A stretch of DNA of 64,000 nucleotides from NCBI RefSeq assembly GCF_000422465.1, contig NZ_KE383846.1, positions 297,444 to 361,443 on the forward strand, in the 5' to 3' direction. Below are positions 42,452-51,098 of the stretch, piece by piece. The notes beneath the pieces were generated by a model. The model had not been told where the DNA came from, made no database searches, and saw only the letters and a program-made list of their open reading frames with translations. Position numbers and translations under genes: made by a program. The DNA comes from Paenibacillus harenae DSM 16969 (lineage in GTDB: Bacteria > Bacillota > Bacilli > Paenibacillales > Paenibacillaceae). Positions within the stretch are counted from its first letter, which is position 1. Each line of letters begins with the position of its first letter.

Positions 42452-43483
42452 ATGGACATACAACTATCGATTCAGAACTTGACGAAACGTTATAAAACGG
42501 GCGATGGCGTCACCGATATCTCTCTGGATGTCCGGAAAGGCGAACTGATCACCTTGCTTGGTCCATCCGGATGCGGCAAAACGACGGTACTTCGAAGCAT
42601 CGGCGGATTTCTGGAACCCGATTCGGGAGAAATTCTCATTGAGAACAAAAGCGTTCTAAAAACGCCTCCCGAGAAGCGTCCCACAGCGATGGTTTTTCAA
42701 AGTTATAATCTATGGCCTCACATGACCGTCTACGATAATTTAGCGTTTGGCTTAAAAATTCGAAAGATGAAAAAAGCCGAAATGGACTTCGCGATTACCG
42801 AGGTTCTCAAGCTGATTCGCATGTCAGGTTCGGAAAAAAAACATCCGGGTGAGCTTTCCGGAGGTCAGCAGCAGCGAATTGCCGTGGCTAGAGCTTTGCT
42901 GCTCAAGCCTGCCGTACTGCTTCTCGATGAACCATTCTCCGCGCTCGATGCCAAGCTGCGTCATGAGATGCGGGAGGAGCTGCGCGAAATTCAATCCAAG
43001 ACCGGGTTGACCATGGTTTTTGTCACGCATGATCAGGAAGAGGCGCTGTCGATTTCCGACCGGATTGTCGTCATGAATCATGGACATATCGAACAGATTG
43101 CCTCCCCGCAAGAGATTTATGACGAGCCCAAATCGCTTTTCGCCGCGCAATTCATTGGCAAAATGAACTTTTTAAAGGGGGTGGTGTCAGCAGACCAAGT
43201 CATCATTCAGAATTTGGCTTTTCCAAATCCAAAGCGGCTTACCGGAGAGGTAAGCATTGCCATTCGGCCTGAAAATGTCATTTTACAGGATGGAGAGGAA
43301 ACGGGTCTGTCGGGAAGTGTCAAACAGATCATGATTTTAGGTCATTACGCTGAAGTTTCTGTTGATGTTCAACCATTCGGAATCATTCGGTCATTTCAAC
43401 CAAGAGATCAAGTCAAGCATCTGCATTCCGGACAAAAAGTAAAGGTAAATTTCTCAAAAGCATTGGCATTCCCTGCGGTTTAA
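42452..43483 (+). CDS. ABC transporter ATP-binding protein
   Basis: 343 residues. Walker A GPSGCGKTT, Q-loop MVFQSYNLWPHM, signature LSGGQQQRIAVARAL, Walker B VLLLDEPFSALD, switch His in FVTHDQEEALS. A C-terminal TOBE domain (about 235-343) is of the PotA/UgpC/MalK kind and may have regulatory roles. Provides the energy for the two permeases encoded beside it. Confidence 0.95.
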   Translation: MDIQLSIQNLTKRYKTGDGVTDISLDVRKGELITLLGPSGCGKTTVLRSIGGFLEPDSGEILIENKSVLKTPPEKRPTAMVFQSYNLWPHMTVYDNLAFGLKIRKMKKAEMDFAITEVLKLIRMSGSEKKHPGELSGGQQQRIAVARALLLKPAVLLLDEPFSALDAKLRHEMREELREIQSKTGLTMVFVTHDQEEALSISDRIVVMNHGHIEQIASPQEIYDEPKSLFAAQFIGKMNFLKGVVSADQVIIQNLAFPNPKRLTGEVSIAIRPENVILQDGEETGLSGSVKQIMILGHYAEVSVDVQPFGIIRSFQPRDQVKHLHSGQKVKVNFSKALAFPAV

Positions 43484-43510
43484 ATAAATATAATCTATGG
43501 AGGAAATTAA

Positions 43511-44698
43511 ATGATACGTAAGAAATCGATCCTTTCGTCGCTTTCCGCGCTCACGATCTTATCCGTCATTTTATCTGCTTGCGGCGGCGCTGCGAACAAT
43601 ACGGCAAACACGGGGAATTCCGGCGCGACTCCCGCGGCCAATACGGAAGATACTGCTGCAGCTGAGCCGGTAGAATTCTCCTTCTATTTAACGGGTTCCC
43701 AGAATGTTAAAAGTTTGTATGATACGCTGATTCCAATGTTCGAAGAGAAAAATCCCGATGCAAAAGTGAATCTCGTGTATATCCCTTCCGGTGCCGGCGC
43801 TCAACCGACCTACGATCGTATTTTGGCCGCTAAACAAGCGGGTAAAGGTTCCGGGGATATCGATTTGTATGAAGCAGGTTTATCCGACGTAACCTTAGGG
43901 AAGAAAGACGACCTTTGGGACACGCTTAACGCCGACGGCATTCCAAACCTTAATCATGTGAATCAACAAGTATTGACGAATATCTCTAACCTGGCTGTTC
44001 CATACCGTTCGTCAGCCGTTCTTTTGGCTTATAACAGCGAAAAAATAACCGACGTCCCAACGACCTTGGACGAGCTGTACGAGTGGATTCGTAACCATCC
44101 CGGCAAATTCGCATATAACGATCCATCTACCGGCGGTTCCGGCAACTCGTTCGTTATGACGACCCTGTATAAAGATCTTCCGGAAGATGCCATTTACAAC
44201 TCGGACCCAAGTATCTTGGAACAATGGGGCACAGGTATGGATCTCCTTAAAGATCTGGGACAATTTGTGTACGGCGGCGGTATATATCCCAAGAAAAACC
44301 AAGGTACGCTTGATCTGCTGGCAACCGGCGAAGTGGATATGATTCCGGCTTGGTCGGATATGGTCATGGAACAAACGGCAAACGGGTTGCTCCCTGCTTC
44401 TACTAAGATGCAACAGCTTACGCCCGGTTTTAACGGCGGTCCTACTTATCTGATGGTTCCAAAGCTTTCCGAGAAAAAAGAAGCCGTATATAAATTCCTT
44501 GATTTTGTTCTCTCGCCTGAGGCGCAGGAGGTTATTGTAAACCAATTGCATGGTTTTCCAGGAATCGAAATTACAAATATGCCGCAGGAAATTCAAGACT
44601 CCTTCGAGGGTGCGGCTGAAGGCTTCCGTTCATTCAATATCGGCGAATTGGAAAAAGAAATGACAAAACGCTGGCAAAGCGAAGTTGCCGCGCAATGA
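43511..44698 (+). CDS. ABC transporter solute-binding lipoprotein
   Basis: A 395-residue precursor with a lipobox (VILSACGG) and a low-complexity linker (NNTANTGNSGATPAANTED). The mature protein has the family-1 extracellular binding-protein fold (LIPMFEEKNPDAKVNLVYIP, VPYRSSAVLLAYNSEKITD). It captures substrate outside the membrane. ATGA overlap with the second permease. Association with a phosphodiesterase suggests glycerophosphodiesters or glycerol-3-phosphate as ligand. Confidence 0.92.
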   Translation: MIRKKSILSSLSALTILSVILSACGGAANNTANTGNSGATPAANTEDTAAAEPVEFSFYLTGSQNVKSLYDTLIPMFEEKNPDAKVNLVYIPSGAGAQPTYDRILAAKQAGKGSGDIDLYEAGLSDVTLGKKDDLWDTLNADGIPNLNHVNQQVLTNISNLAVPYRSSAVLLAYNSEKITDVPTTLDELYEWIRNHPGKFAYNDPSTGGSGNSFVMTTLYKDLPEDAIYNSDPSILEQWGTGMDLLKDLGQFVYGGGIYPKKNQGTLDLLATGEVDMIPAWSDMVMEQTANGLLPASTKMQQLTPGFNGGPTYLMVPKLSEKKEAVYKFLDFVLSPEAQEVIVNQLHGFPGIEITNMPQEIQDSFEGAAEGFRSFNIGELEKEMTKRWQSEVAAQ

Positions 44699-45540
44699 GT
44701 AAGCAATCAAAAATGGGGGTACTGGGATTGCTTCTGGTACTCCCCTCCTTCCTAGTGTTGTTCGTCATTGTCATTCTTCCCGTTGCTCTATCATTTAAAG
44801 AAAGCTTAACCAATGATTCGGGCGGCTATGATCTTTCTAACTACATCTATTTGTTTACAGATAAGCTAATGCGGTCCAATATCATTTTTACATTAACAGT
44901 GACGATTATTTCGGTTGGTCTTGTACTCGCCGTCAGTTATGCCTTAGCCGTATACATGAGATTTAACGATAGCGCCATTGTTCGGTGGATTCAAAAAATG
45001 TATATGATTCCGATCTTCATTCCCGGAGTGATCGCGACTTACGGACTCATCCGAATGTTGGGCAATCGCGGATGGGCAGCCCAGTTTTTATACCAGTTCG
45101 GAGTGGAATCGATGCCGCGGTTCATCTTTGATATGAAGGGGATTATTATCGCCAATTTGTGGTTTAATATTCCTTTCACCACGATGCTGCTAGCTTCGGC
45201 CTTAACGGCTGTTCCAAATTCGATCATCGAAAGCGCGAAAGACGTCGGGGCCGGCATGTGGCGAATATTTTTCAATTTGATTTTACCGCTTACCTATAAA
45301 ACCTTGCTCGTCGCGGCTACTTTTGCATTTATGGGTATTATCGGCTCGTTCACGGCTCCCTTCTTACTCGGTCCTAACGCGCCGCAAATGCTTGGCGTAT
45401 CGATGCAACAAATTTTCGGAGTATTTCAAGACAGACAATTAGCTTCCGCACTCGCCTTCTTTACGTTCTTCCTCTGCTCCATCATGGGGTACTTCTATAT
45501 TCGCGAGATGACGAAAGAAGAAAGAGGGAAAGCGACATGA
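44695..45540 (+). CDS. ABC transporter permease
   Basis: 281 residues with six membrane helices; EAA loop IESAKDVGAGMWRIFFNLIL. ATGA overlaps on both sides. Pairs with the permease at 41.6 kb to form the heterodimeric channel. Confidence 0.92.
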   Translation: MSKQSKMGVLGLLLVLPSFLVLFVIVILPVALSFKESLTNDSGGYDLSNYIYLFTDKLMRSNIIFTLTVTIISVGLVLAVSYALAVYMRFNDSAIVRWIQKMYMIPIFIPGVIATYGLIRMLGNRGWAAQFLYQFGVESMPRFIFDMKGIIIANLWFNIPFTTMLLASALTAVPNSIIESAKDVGAGMWRIFFNLILPLTYKTLLVAATFAFMGIIGSFTAPFLLGPNAPQMLGVSMQQIFGVFQDRQLASALAFFTFFLCSIMGYFYIREMTKEERGKAT

Positions 45541-46265
45541 ATACGAGACCATTTCCATTGATTACCGCGCACAGCGGATGCATGAATAAACAGGATCATA
45601 CGCTTGAATCGATTGAAACGGGAATCAAACTTGGTGCTGATGTCATTGAAGAAGATATTCGGGTAACGAAGAACCGCATTCCTGTTCTAGCCCATGACGA
45701 TGAATGTAAGACTGTGGATGGCATTGAATATTTTATCTCACAAATGTCTCTGGCCGAACTGCGTCAAATCAAGCCGATTCTTACCCTTGAAGAGATGCTG
45801 CTTGTCATTCGGGACGCAGGCAAGACTGCCAATTTGGACCTGAAGGACGATGAGAGCATTGAGCCGGTGGCTGCTCTCGTGAAACAATATAACTTATATG
45901 AGCAAGTGTATTTGTCGGGATGCAAGACAGACCGTGCCATGAAAGTGCAGCAAACTCACCCGGAGTTGCGCAAATTGCTCAATGCGGATGCTGAATTATT
46001 CTTACTGTCAGCCTATCGCGATGCGATAGAGCAGACTTGCCGTGACGCCGTCGCAGCTCACTGCTTCGGCATCAACATCCATTATCAGCTTGTTCGTCCG
46101 GAGCTGTTAGACAAAGCAACTTCGCTAGGTTTACCCGTCTACGTATGGACCATTAATGAAGAGGCTGAAATGAAGAAGTTCCTTGATTTAGGAGTTGCCT
46201 CTATTACGGCAAGGAATGTGCAAGCTTTAGTAAATTTGAAAGCAGCCATAAATAACAGCCGATAG
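45537..46265 (+). CDS. Glycerophosphodiester phosphodiesterase
   Basis: 242 residues, a compact bacterial GDPD TIM barrel. Catalytic His in ITAHSGCMNK, Glu and Asp metal ligands in LGADVIEEDIRVTK, second His in PVLAHDDE, and an internal Lys in NLDLKDDE. The common ENT motif is replaced by HTLESIETG. It has no signal peptide, so it would hydrolyse imported glycerophosphodiesters to glycerol-3-phosphate and an alcohol inside the cell (UgpQ-like role). Last gene of the lacI-ABC operon, ATGA-coupled to the permease. Confidence 0.92.
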   Translation: MNTRPFPLITAHSGCMNKQDHTLESIETGIKLGADVIEEDIRVTKNRIPVLAHDDECKTVDGIEYFISQMSLAELRQIKPILTLEEMLLVIRDAGKTANLDLKDDESIEPVAALVKQYNLYEQVYLSGCKTDRAMKVQQTHPELRKLLNADAELFLLSAYRDAIEQTCRDAVAAHCFGINIHYQLVRPELLDKATSLGLPVYVWTINEEAEMKKFLDLGVASITARNVQALVNLKAAINNSR

Positions 46266-46358
46266 CAGCTATTTTCGTGCAGCGATTCCTATGCTTGAGC
46301 TGCTTCGAGGTCCTCAAGAATGTTTTCCTTTTAAGGATGTTGCGGCATTAAAACAAAA

Positions 46359-46380
46359 CCCCGACCGCATGGGGTCGGGG
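46359..46380 (+). terminator. Rho-independent terminator of the ABC/GDPD operon
   Basis: Stem CCCCGACC / GGTCGGGG (46359-46366, 46373-46380) followed by CTTTC and preceded by AAAACAAAA. Confidence 0.75.
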
Positions 46381-46501
46381 CTTTCAGGGTGGAGGCGAAC
46401 CGTGGTACTGATAGCCAGACGACTCCTCTAATCATCGATTTGGCCAGCTATGCTGTATTCTCTACATTAACTTGGAGGAACCAAGCCTCGTATTCGCCCT
46501 A

Positions 46502-46636
46502 TATTGGATTCCATCCAATAAAAAAAGCTAAACCACACTGAAACCCTGTTTGGCGGCGATTCCACTGGACAAAATCCACTATAGCTTCACTTTCCGACAA
46601 TAACTAACTCCTATCGTGCATGAAATCCAGTATAGC
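46502..46636. repeat. Palindrome and two ATCCANTATAGC direct repeats in a 490-bp gene-free gap
   Basis: TATTGGAT-TCC-ATCCAATA (46502-46520) is a perfect dyad. Two 19-bp direct repeats follow at 46567-46585 and 46618-46636, matching at 15 of 19 positions and sharing AAATCCA then TATAGC, 51 bp apart. A related GCATGAAATC occurs at 48300-48309. The rest of the gap (46386-46758) holds nothing I can identify. Confidence 0.45.
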
Positions 46637-46758
46637 GAGCTAGTCACGCACTAGCATCATGCTGTGCTTCACATACCACCGTCGAACACCAGCACCACAC
46701 TCTTCTTTACGCACCAGCGCCAAGCACCGGCTACATGCACATGTGTATCGGTCACAAG

Positions 46759-47061
46759 TTATTTCACTTCTTCAGCTTCCAGAGCATGCTCTTTGCAGAA
46801 CGCCAGCACCATCTGCTGCTCGTCCTCCTCAAGCTCGAAATCGATGTACTTGTTCGACGATGTCGTCAGAAACTCATACTTGGCTATACGCGAGCTGTTC
46901 TCCTCGGCCACATAGAGCACGCGCAGCGAAACGCCCTCCTCCTGATGCAGCTCGTCATCCTCAGGCACGTCCAAATCAAGCATAAATTCATATCTGGCAC
47001 CCGTCAAAATGCCATAAGGGTCCCTCACAAGCTCCACGCTGTATTCCTTAATTTCAAACAT
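46759..47061 (-). CDS. Small acidic protein, DUF6509-like
   Basis: 100 residues with RBS AAGGAG, 10 nt upstream. Sequence MFEIKEYSVELVRDPYGILTG, then RYEFMLDLDVPEDDELHQEE and a C-terminal helix EEDEQQMVLAFCKEHALEAE. Strongly acidic, cytoplasmic. It resembles short Bacillales proteins classed as DUF6509 (from memory). No function known. Confidence 0.65.
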   Translation of the reverse strand: MFEIKEYSVELVRDPYGILTGARYEFMLDLDVPEDDELHQEEGVSLRVLYVAEENSSRIAKYEFLTTSSNKYIDFELEEDEQQMVLAFCKEHALEAEEVK

Positions 47062-47154
47062 ATGTCATCCGCTCCTTCTTTATTAATATAACCAAAACGG
47101 CTTCGCTTAGAGCGAACCGGGACTTCATTAACCATCTTTTCATTCAAAGAAAAA

Positions 47155-47190
47155 GCAGCCTGAAACTTGGGAAACCAAGCTTCAGGCTGC
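47155..47190 (-). terminator. Strong Rho-independent terminator of ppaC
   Basis: Long stem GCAGCCTGAA / TTCAGGCTGC (47155-47164, 47181-47190) with an inner CTTGG / CCAAG pair; followed on the minus strand by TTTTTCTTTG. Confidence 0.92.
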
Positions 47191-47215
47191 CGCATAACGT
47201 GAACCACGCAGCCTG

Positions 47216-48148
47216 TTACAGGCTGCTGAGCGTCTCCGTCAGTACCGGTACGATTTGCGATTTGCGGGAAACAACGCCTTTGAGCAGCGCTTTGTTACCG
47301 GAAAGCGTTACGTTGTAAGCTTTCTCTACCGCATGAGCTTGAGCGCCGAGCGCAAGAGCGACGGAATCGTTATTCAGGATGTCCGTTACAACAAGCACGA
47401 ACAGGTCAAGGCCTTTTGTCGCGATGATATCGTTAAGAGCCGCTTCCAGCTCCGCTTGACGGGATAGCACGTCATTCGTGTCAACCGCGTTCACTTGCGC
47501 GATTTCAACCTTGTAGCTGCCCATCGCGAATTCTTTGGCGTCCAAAGAGATCAATTGCGCGATCGTCTTGTCGCTCAGATCCGCGCCCGCTTTCAGCATG
47601 TCGAGTCCGTAGCTGTCTGCGTCAACGCCTGCGATTTCGGCAAGCTCGCGCGCTGCCGCTACGTCCTGCTCCGTGCAGGTCGGCGATTTAAACAGCAAGG
47701 AATCGGAGATGATCGCGGACAGCATGATGCCGGCAATTTCCTTGCGGATCGCTACGCCGTTCTCTTTGTACATTTTGTTCAAAATCGTTGCCGTGCAGCC
47801 AACCGGCTCCGCGCGGAAGTACAGCGGATGGCTTGTCTCAAAGTTAGCGATACGGTGGTGGTCGATTACCTCAAGCACGCGTACGCGGTCAATGTCGTTA
47901 GCGCTTTGCTGACGCTCGTTGTGGTCAACCAGAATAACGGTATCCGTCTCGTCGGCGACATTCTCGATCAGGCGAGGCGCCGCGATCCCGAAATAGTTCA
48001 AGGCGTATTGCGTTTCGCCGTTGATATCGCCGAGGCGGATCGCTTCTACGTCAGCGCCCAGCTTTGTCTTCAGCTCTGCGTATGCAATAGCGGATGTGAT
48101 CGTGTCGGTGTCCGGGTTTTTGTGCCCGAAAATAAGCGTTTTAGTCAT
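47216..48148 (-). CDS. ppaC: Manganese-dependent inorganic pyrophosphatase (family II)
   Basis: Hydrolyses pyrophosphate to phosphate in the cytoplasm. 310 residues, DHH fold: GHKNPDTDTITSAIAYA (first metal ligands), VILVDHNERQQS (DHN variant of the DHH motif), EVIDHHRIANFET, and the C-terminal LLKGVVSRKSQIVP (substrate-binding S-R-K-x-Q). RBS AAGGAG, 8 nt before ATG. Monocistronic. Confidence 0.97.
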   Translation of the reverse strand: MTKTLIFGHKNPDTDTITSAIAYAELKTKLGADVEAIRLGDINGETQYALNYFGIAAPRLIENVADETDTVILVDHNERQQSANDIDRVRVLEVIDHHRIANFETSHPLYFRAEPVGCTATILNKMYKENGVAIRKEIAGIMLSAIISDSLLFKSPTCTEQDVAAARELAEIAGVDADSYGLDMLKAGADLSDKTIAQLISLDAKEFAMGSYKVEIAQVNAVDTNDVLSRQAELEAALNDIIATKGLDLFVLVVTDILNNDSVALALGAQAHAVEKAYNVTLSGNKALLKGVVSRKSQIVPVLTETLSSL

Positions 48149-48353
48149 TTCAAATACTCCTTAATCTTTTTTTGGTTGTTTTATAAACCATTATAACGAT
48201 AAGTGTACCTTATTCCTATACCTTTACACCGAATTACCTTATCTATTTTGTGAACCCTTTCCCATTGAAACGACACTGAACAAGAAAATCAGGCGTTATG
48301 CATGAAATCTTCCTATCTTAACCGTGTTGTAGTATTTACCGATGGAAGCCGGC

Positions 48354-48540
48354 TTAGTTTCCAAATTTGATACTAAACGGTCGGACTCAACTCCAAAATC
48401 AGGGGATAGTTTCAAATTATGAAACTTATGAAACAAAACCGATGGTTTTTCACGCGAACAAAGTCTTTAGTTTCAGTTATCGAAACTAATAGACTGCGCT
48501 TCCCATTGTAGTCGGTATTATTTTCAGTTTTTGACACTAC
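48354..48540. repeat. Array of four TTAGTTTC-N7-GAAACTAA inverted repeats
   Basis: Four 23-bp dyads at 48354-48376, 48406-48428, 48467-48489 and 48518-48540, each with 8-bp arms and a 7-bp centre. The third is perfect; the others differ by one to three bases. Centre-to-centre spacing is 52, 61 and 51 bp, with unrelated sequence between. Lies in a 540-bp gap with no gene. The remainder 48149-48353 shows only the ppaC leader. Confidence 0.7.
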
Positions 48541-48593
48541 TTATACTTTCGTATTGTTAATGCACAGGTAAGCTCAATTCTGCGAAAGTATAA
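48541..48593. repeat. Perfect 11-bp inverted repeat TTATACTTTCG-N31-CGAAAGTATAA
   Basis: Arms 48541-48551 and 48583-48593, directly abutting the four-copy repeat array. No T-tract follows, so it is not an intrinsic terminator. Confidence 0.6.
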
Positions 48594-48636
48594 ACGAGCC
48601 TGTCGCCATGCCGGTTGATAAAGCGACAACGAAAAA

Positions 48637-48666
48637 GGAAGCCAGCCGATTTCTCGGCTGGCTTCC
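48637..48666 (-). terminator. Rho-independent terminator of the cellulase gene
   Basis: Perfect 13-bp stem GGAAGCCAGCCGA / TCGGCTGGCTTCC (48637-48649, 48654-48666) with a TTTC loop; minus strand continues TTTTTCG. Confidence 0.93.
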
Positions 48667-48690
48667 ATCTCGGCTGGCTTATTCCTATCC

Positions 48691-50415
48691 TTATTCGGCG
48701 GAGTTGCCGACGACGGCGGTTCCGGTTTTCGTAATCGTGTATTTAACCGTTTTGCCGCTCCAAAAATGGAACGTCAGGACGACGTCGCCGTCATTCACTT
48801 CGTTGAAGAAGTTTTGCGTGAGAGTAATTTCATTCGTATCGTACGAAGGAGAGAAGGCGTATGCGAACTCCTTGAACGACGTCCAGTTCTGCGGACCCGC
48901 GTTGCCCCCTGCGGCATATACGGCTTCCATCGTAGCCAGACGGTCGCCGTTGAACGCGGTCGGGATTGCGAAATCCGCCGTCGTTCCCGCTGCGCCCTGC
49001 AGCGCTGGCGTATCATAGACGATGACGTCAAACGTCCAGTCCTCGCCCTTATTGAAGTCCGCCGTAATCTCTGCATTCTCGCCGTAAGCGCCCGATGCCG
49101 TCAGCTTGGCGAGCAAGTCCGCTTTCACCGTCAAGGTGTCGCCATTCAAGACGTAGTCGATGCCTTGGCGCAGCATCTTGCCCTCATGGCGGAGACCCGT
49201 CAGCCGATTGCCGTTCAATTCAAGCCGGATGACGGCATCCTCTGCTGTCGCGCCCTTGGCCAAATAGATCAAATCCGTTTCCGCGGTTGCGGAGCGGCTC
49301 TTCCAGCTCGCCTTAAGCATGCCGTGCAGCTGCGGGTCGTTCCACTTCAACGTTAGGCGGTTAAGATGCTGCCCGTTGTCCCACAGCATATGGGAAATGC
49401 CTCTTTCTTGAATGTAATGGAGCAGATACTCGAAGAACTTCAGCTTTTCGCCTTGCTCGATCGTTCCCGTATTTTTGTCGAAGCCAAGCAATCCGAATTC
49501 GCCTAGAATAACGGGAATACCTTTAGCTACCAGCGATTGATAGACACGATCGAAAGTTTGGACAATGTCGTTTTTGGTTTCTTCGTTAAAGCGGGTGAAG
49601 CCGGCGATGTTGACGCTGAACGGCCAGAATCCGTAATAGTGCACGGTGGCGATCAGGTTCGGATCGTCCAGCTCGGCGAACGTGTCTACCAGCGCATCGA
49701 GCCGATCCTGGCCCGCGTTCGTTTCGAGCGTCGGCAGTACGAGCGGGCGCTCGGCATTGTTGCCTCCGGAGGCGCGTACGATCTCATGGAAGGACGCATT
49801 CAATTCATGCAGCATTTGAAAATGGGCTTCCCCGCCTCCTCCCCATCCGTCAGAGAAGCGCGGTTCGTTGATGCTCTCGAACGAAAGCTTCTTCGAATGA
49901 TCCTTGAACCGGTCGGCAATTTGCGTCCATGCCGCGTTATAGCGGGCAAGCACTTCGTCATGCTCGGTCCCCATCCGGTTAACCCAGAGCCAGGAGTCGT
50001 GATGCAGGTTAATCATGACGTACAAGCCGGCGTCCAGAGACCAGTCGACGACCTCTTCAATGCGGTCGATGAACGCCGGCTCAATCGTGTAGTCCGGCGC
50101 TTCTCCCATCCGATGGTCCCATGTAATCGGGATGCGGATACTGTTGTAGCCTTGCGAGGCGATGTGCTTGATGAGCTGCTTCGTCACGCGCGGATTGCCC
50201 CAGGACGTCTCGTCGGCTCCGGTCGCGTCGAACGTGTTGCCGAGATTCCAGCCGGGCTGCATGGCTTCGACGTACGATTGAAGCTTGCTTCCCGGAACGG
50301 CGATAGTGCCTGGCTTCTCCTGCGAGGCTGCGCTTATGGAAGGAACAGCCATGGCCAACAGGAGCGAAACCGTCAGAAACATACGAAAGATCTTGCTGGA
50401 TGTGTACGAGAACAT
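48691..50415 (-). CDS. Secreted endo-glucanase, GH5 (subfamily 4-like) with X2/CBM46-like C-terminal domains
   Basis: 574-residue precursor. Signal peptide about 1-29 (ends SISAAS). The GH5 catalytic domain spans about 45-370: MQPGWNLGNTFDA, YNSIRIPITWDHR, YVMINLHHDSW, acid/base Glu in SFESINEPR, nucleophile Glu in IPVILGEFGLL. Next comes an X2/Ig-like module (about 385-475, DAVIRLELNGNRLTGLRHEG, GIDYVLNGDTLTVKADLL), then a C-terminal beta module resembling CBM46 (WTSFKEFAYAFSPSYDTNEI, DVVLTFHFWSGKTVKYTIT). The trimodular layout matches Bacillus Cel5B-type enzymes that attack xyloglucan or beta-glucans. RBS GAGGAGG. A cre site covers its predicted transcription start. Confidence 0.93.
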   Translation of the reverse strand: MFSYTSSKIFRMFLTVSLLLAMAVPSISAASQEKPGTIAVPGSKLQSYVEAMQPGWNLGNTFDATGADETSWGNPRVTKQLIKHIASQGYNSIRIPITWDHRMGEAPDYTIEPAFIDRIEEVVDWSLDAGLYVMINLHHDSWLWVNRMGTEHDEVLARYNAAWTQIADRFKDHSKKLSFESINEPRFSDGWGGGGEAHFQMLHELNASFHEIVRASGGNNAERPLVLPTLETNAGQDRLDALVDTFAELDDPNLIATVHYYGFWPFSVNIAGFTRFNEETKNDIVQTFDRVYQSLVAKGIPVILGEFGLLGFDKNTGTIEQGEKLKFFEYLLHYIQERGISHMLWDNGQHLNRLTLKWNDPQLHGMLKASWKSRSATAETDLIYLAKGATAEDAVIRLELNGNRLTGLRHEGKMLRQGIDYVLNGDTLTVKADLLAKLTASGAYGENAEITADFNKGEDWTFDVIVYDTPALQGAAGTTADFAIPTAFNGDRLATMEAVYAAGGNAGPQNWTSFKEFAYAFSPSYDTNEITLTQNFFNEVNDGDVVLTFHFWSGKTVKYTITKTGTAVVGNSAE

Positions 50416-50521
50416 TTACTATATTACCTCCTCAGAATTCAGTTATGTAATCAAATACGTGATGTTAAAACAATGAGCTAAGCATGTCCTCCCTCCGTGT
50501 CCCTCCTTCAAGAATTTTCAA

Positions 50522-50547
50522 TGAAAGCGGTTGCACAAGTGATTGTA
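50522..50547 (-). promoter_or_regulatory. CcpA cre site overlapping the predicted cellulase transcription start
   Basis: TGAAAGCGGTTGCA (50522-50535) fits the cre consensus TGNAANCGNTNNCA at every fixed position. On the minus strand TACAAT (50547-50542) is a good -10 element, so transcription would begin about at 50535, inside the cre. That placement is typical of direct glucose repression by CcpA. The -35 region is poor. The gap 50416-50742 shows nothing else. Confidence 0.8.
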
Positions 50548-50742
50548 CCATGGCATTTTTTTTGGAAAAACCCTACTAATTAGAGAATAATTCAGATGGA
50601 AATTATAGGGCGGCAGCAGAATCGGAATCGAATATTCAATATCGCCCAGAGACAAGGGCAATCGTTCGACTTTCATACCTGTAATCAAAAGGATGTGCCG
50701 CCGTCCTATTCCGTTGTTTTGACGGCGGCATCATCAGGCAGA

Positions 50743-51045
50743 TCATACCTTGGGGTAATCCACGACCACAACGTTTTCCAGCAAGCCGTCCAGCGATTTC
50801 ACGAATTGCTGATGGACGGGATGCGGTCCGTAGGCCGACAACGAAGCTTGGTCTTCGAACGTAACTCTTAAGCCAAGCGTATAGCCGTGAATATTGTCCG
50901 TCTCTTCCGTTACGTTGATGCCAGCGCTTAAATCCGCGATCCCAGGGATACGCCCCCGGAATGCAAGCAGCTGGTCCAGCAGCTCCTGTTGTTTGGCGGG
51001 TGTAATGCTTGTGTTGAACTTGAATACCACGAGATGTTCGTACAT
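50743..51045 (-). CDS. Dabb-family (stress-responsive alpha/beta-barrel) protein
   Basis: 100 residues with the Dabb pattern: MYEHLVVFKFNTSITPAKQQ, RIPGIADLSAGINVTEE, GYTLGLRVTFEDQASLSAYG, HPVHQQFVKSLDGLLENVVVVDY. Dimeric ferredoxin-like fold; roles range from stress proteins to small enzymes. RBS AAGGAG. Next to the APH-like gene, 53 bp downstream of it. Confidence 0.9.
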   Translation of the reverse strand: MYEHLVVFKFNTSITPAKQQELLDQLLAFRGRIPGIADLSAGINVTEETDNIHGYTLGLRVTFEDQASLSAYGPHPVHQQFVKSLDGLLENVVVVDYPKV

Positions 51046-51098
51046 CGTACTTCACTCCTTCTATAGGATTCCTACACGGCCTTCAGTCCGCTCGAGTC

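Noticed and set aside
48354..48593. Possible CRISPR array
   Set aside because: The repeat is only a 23-bp dyad with a variable centre, the spacing is uneven (51-61 bp), there are only four copies and no cas genes are nearby.
49537..50481. 314-codon plus-strand frame across the cellulase
   Set aside because: Antisense shadow; it even covers the cellulase RBS and signal peptide.
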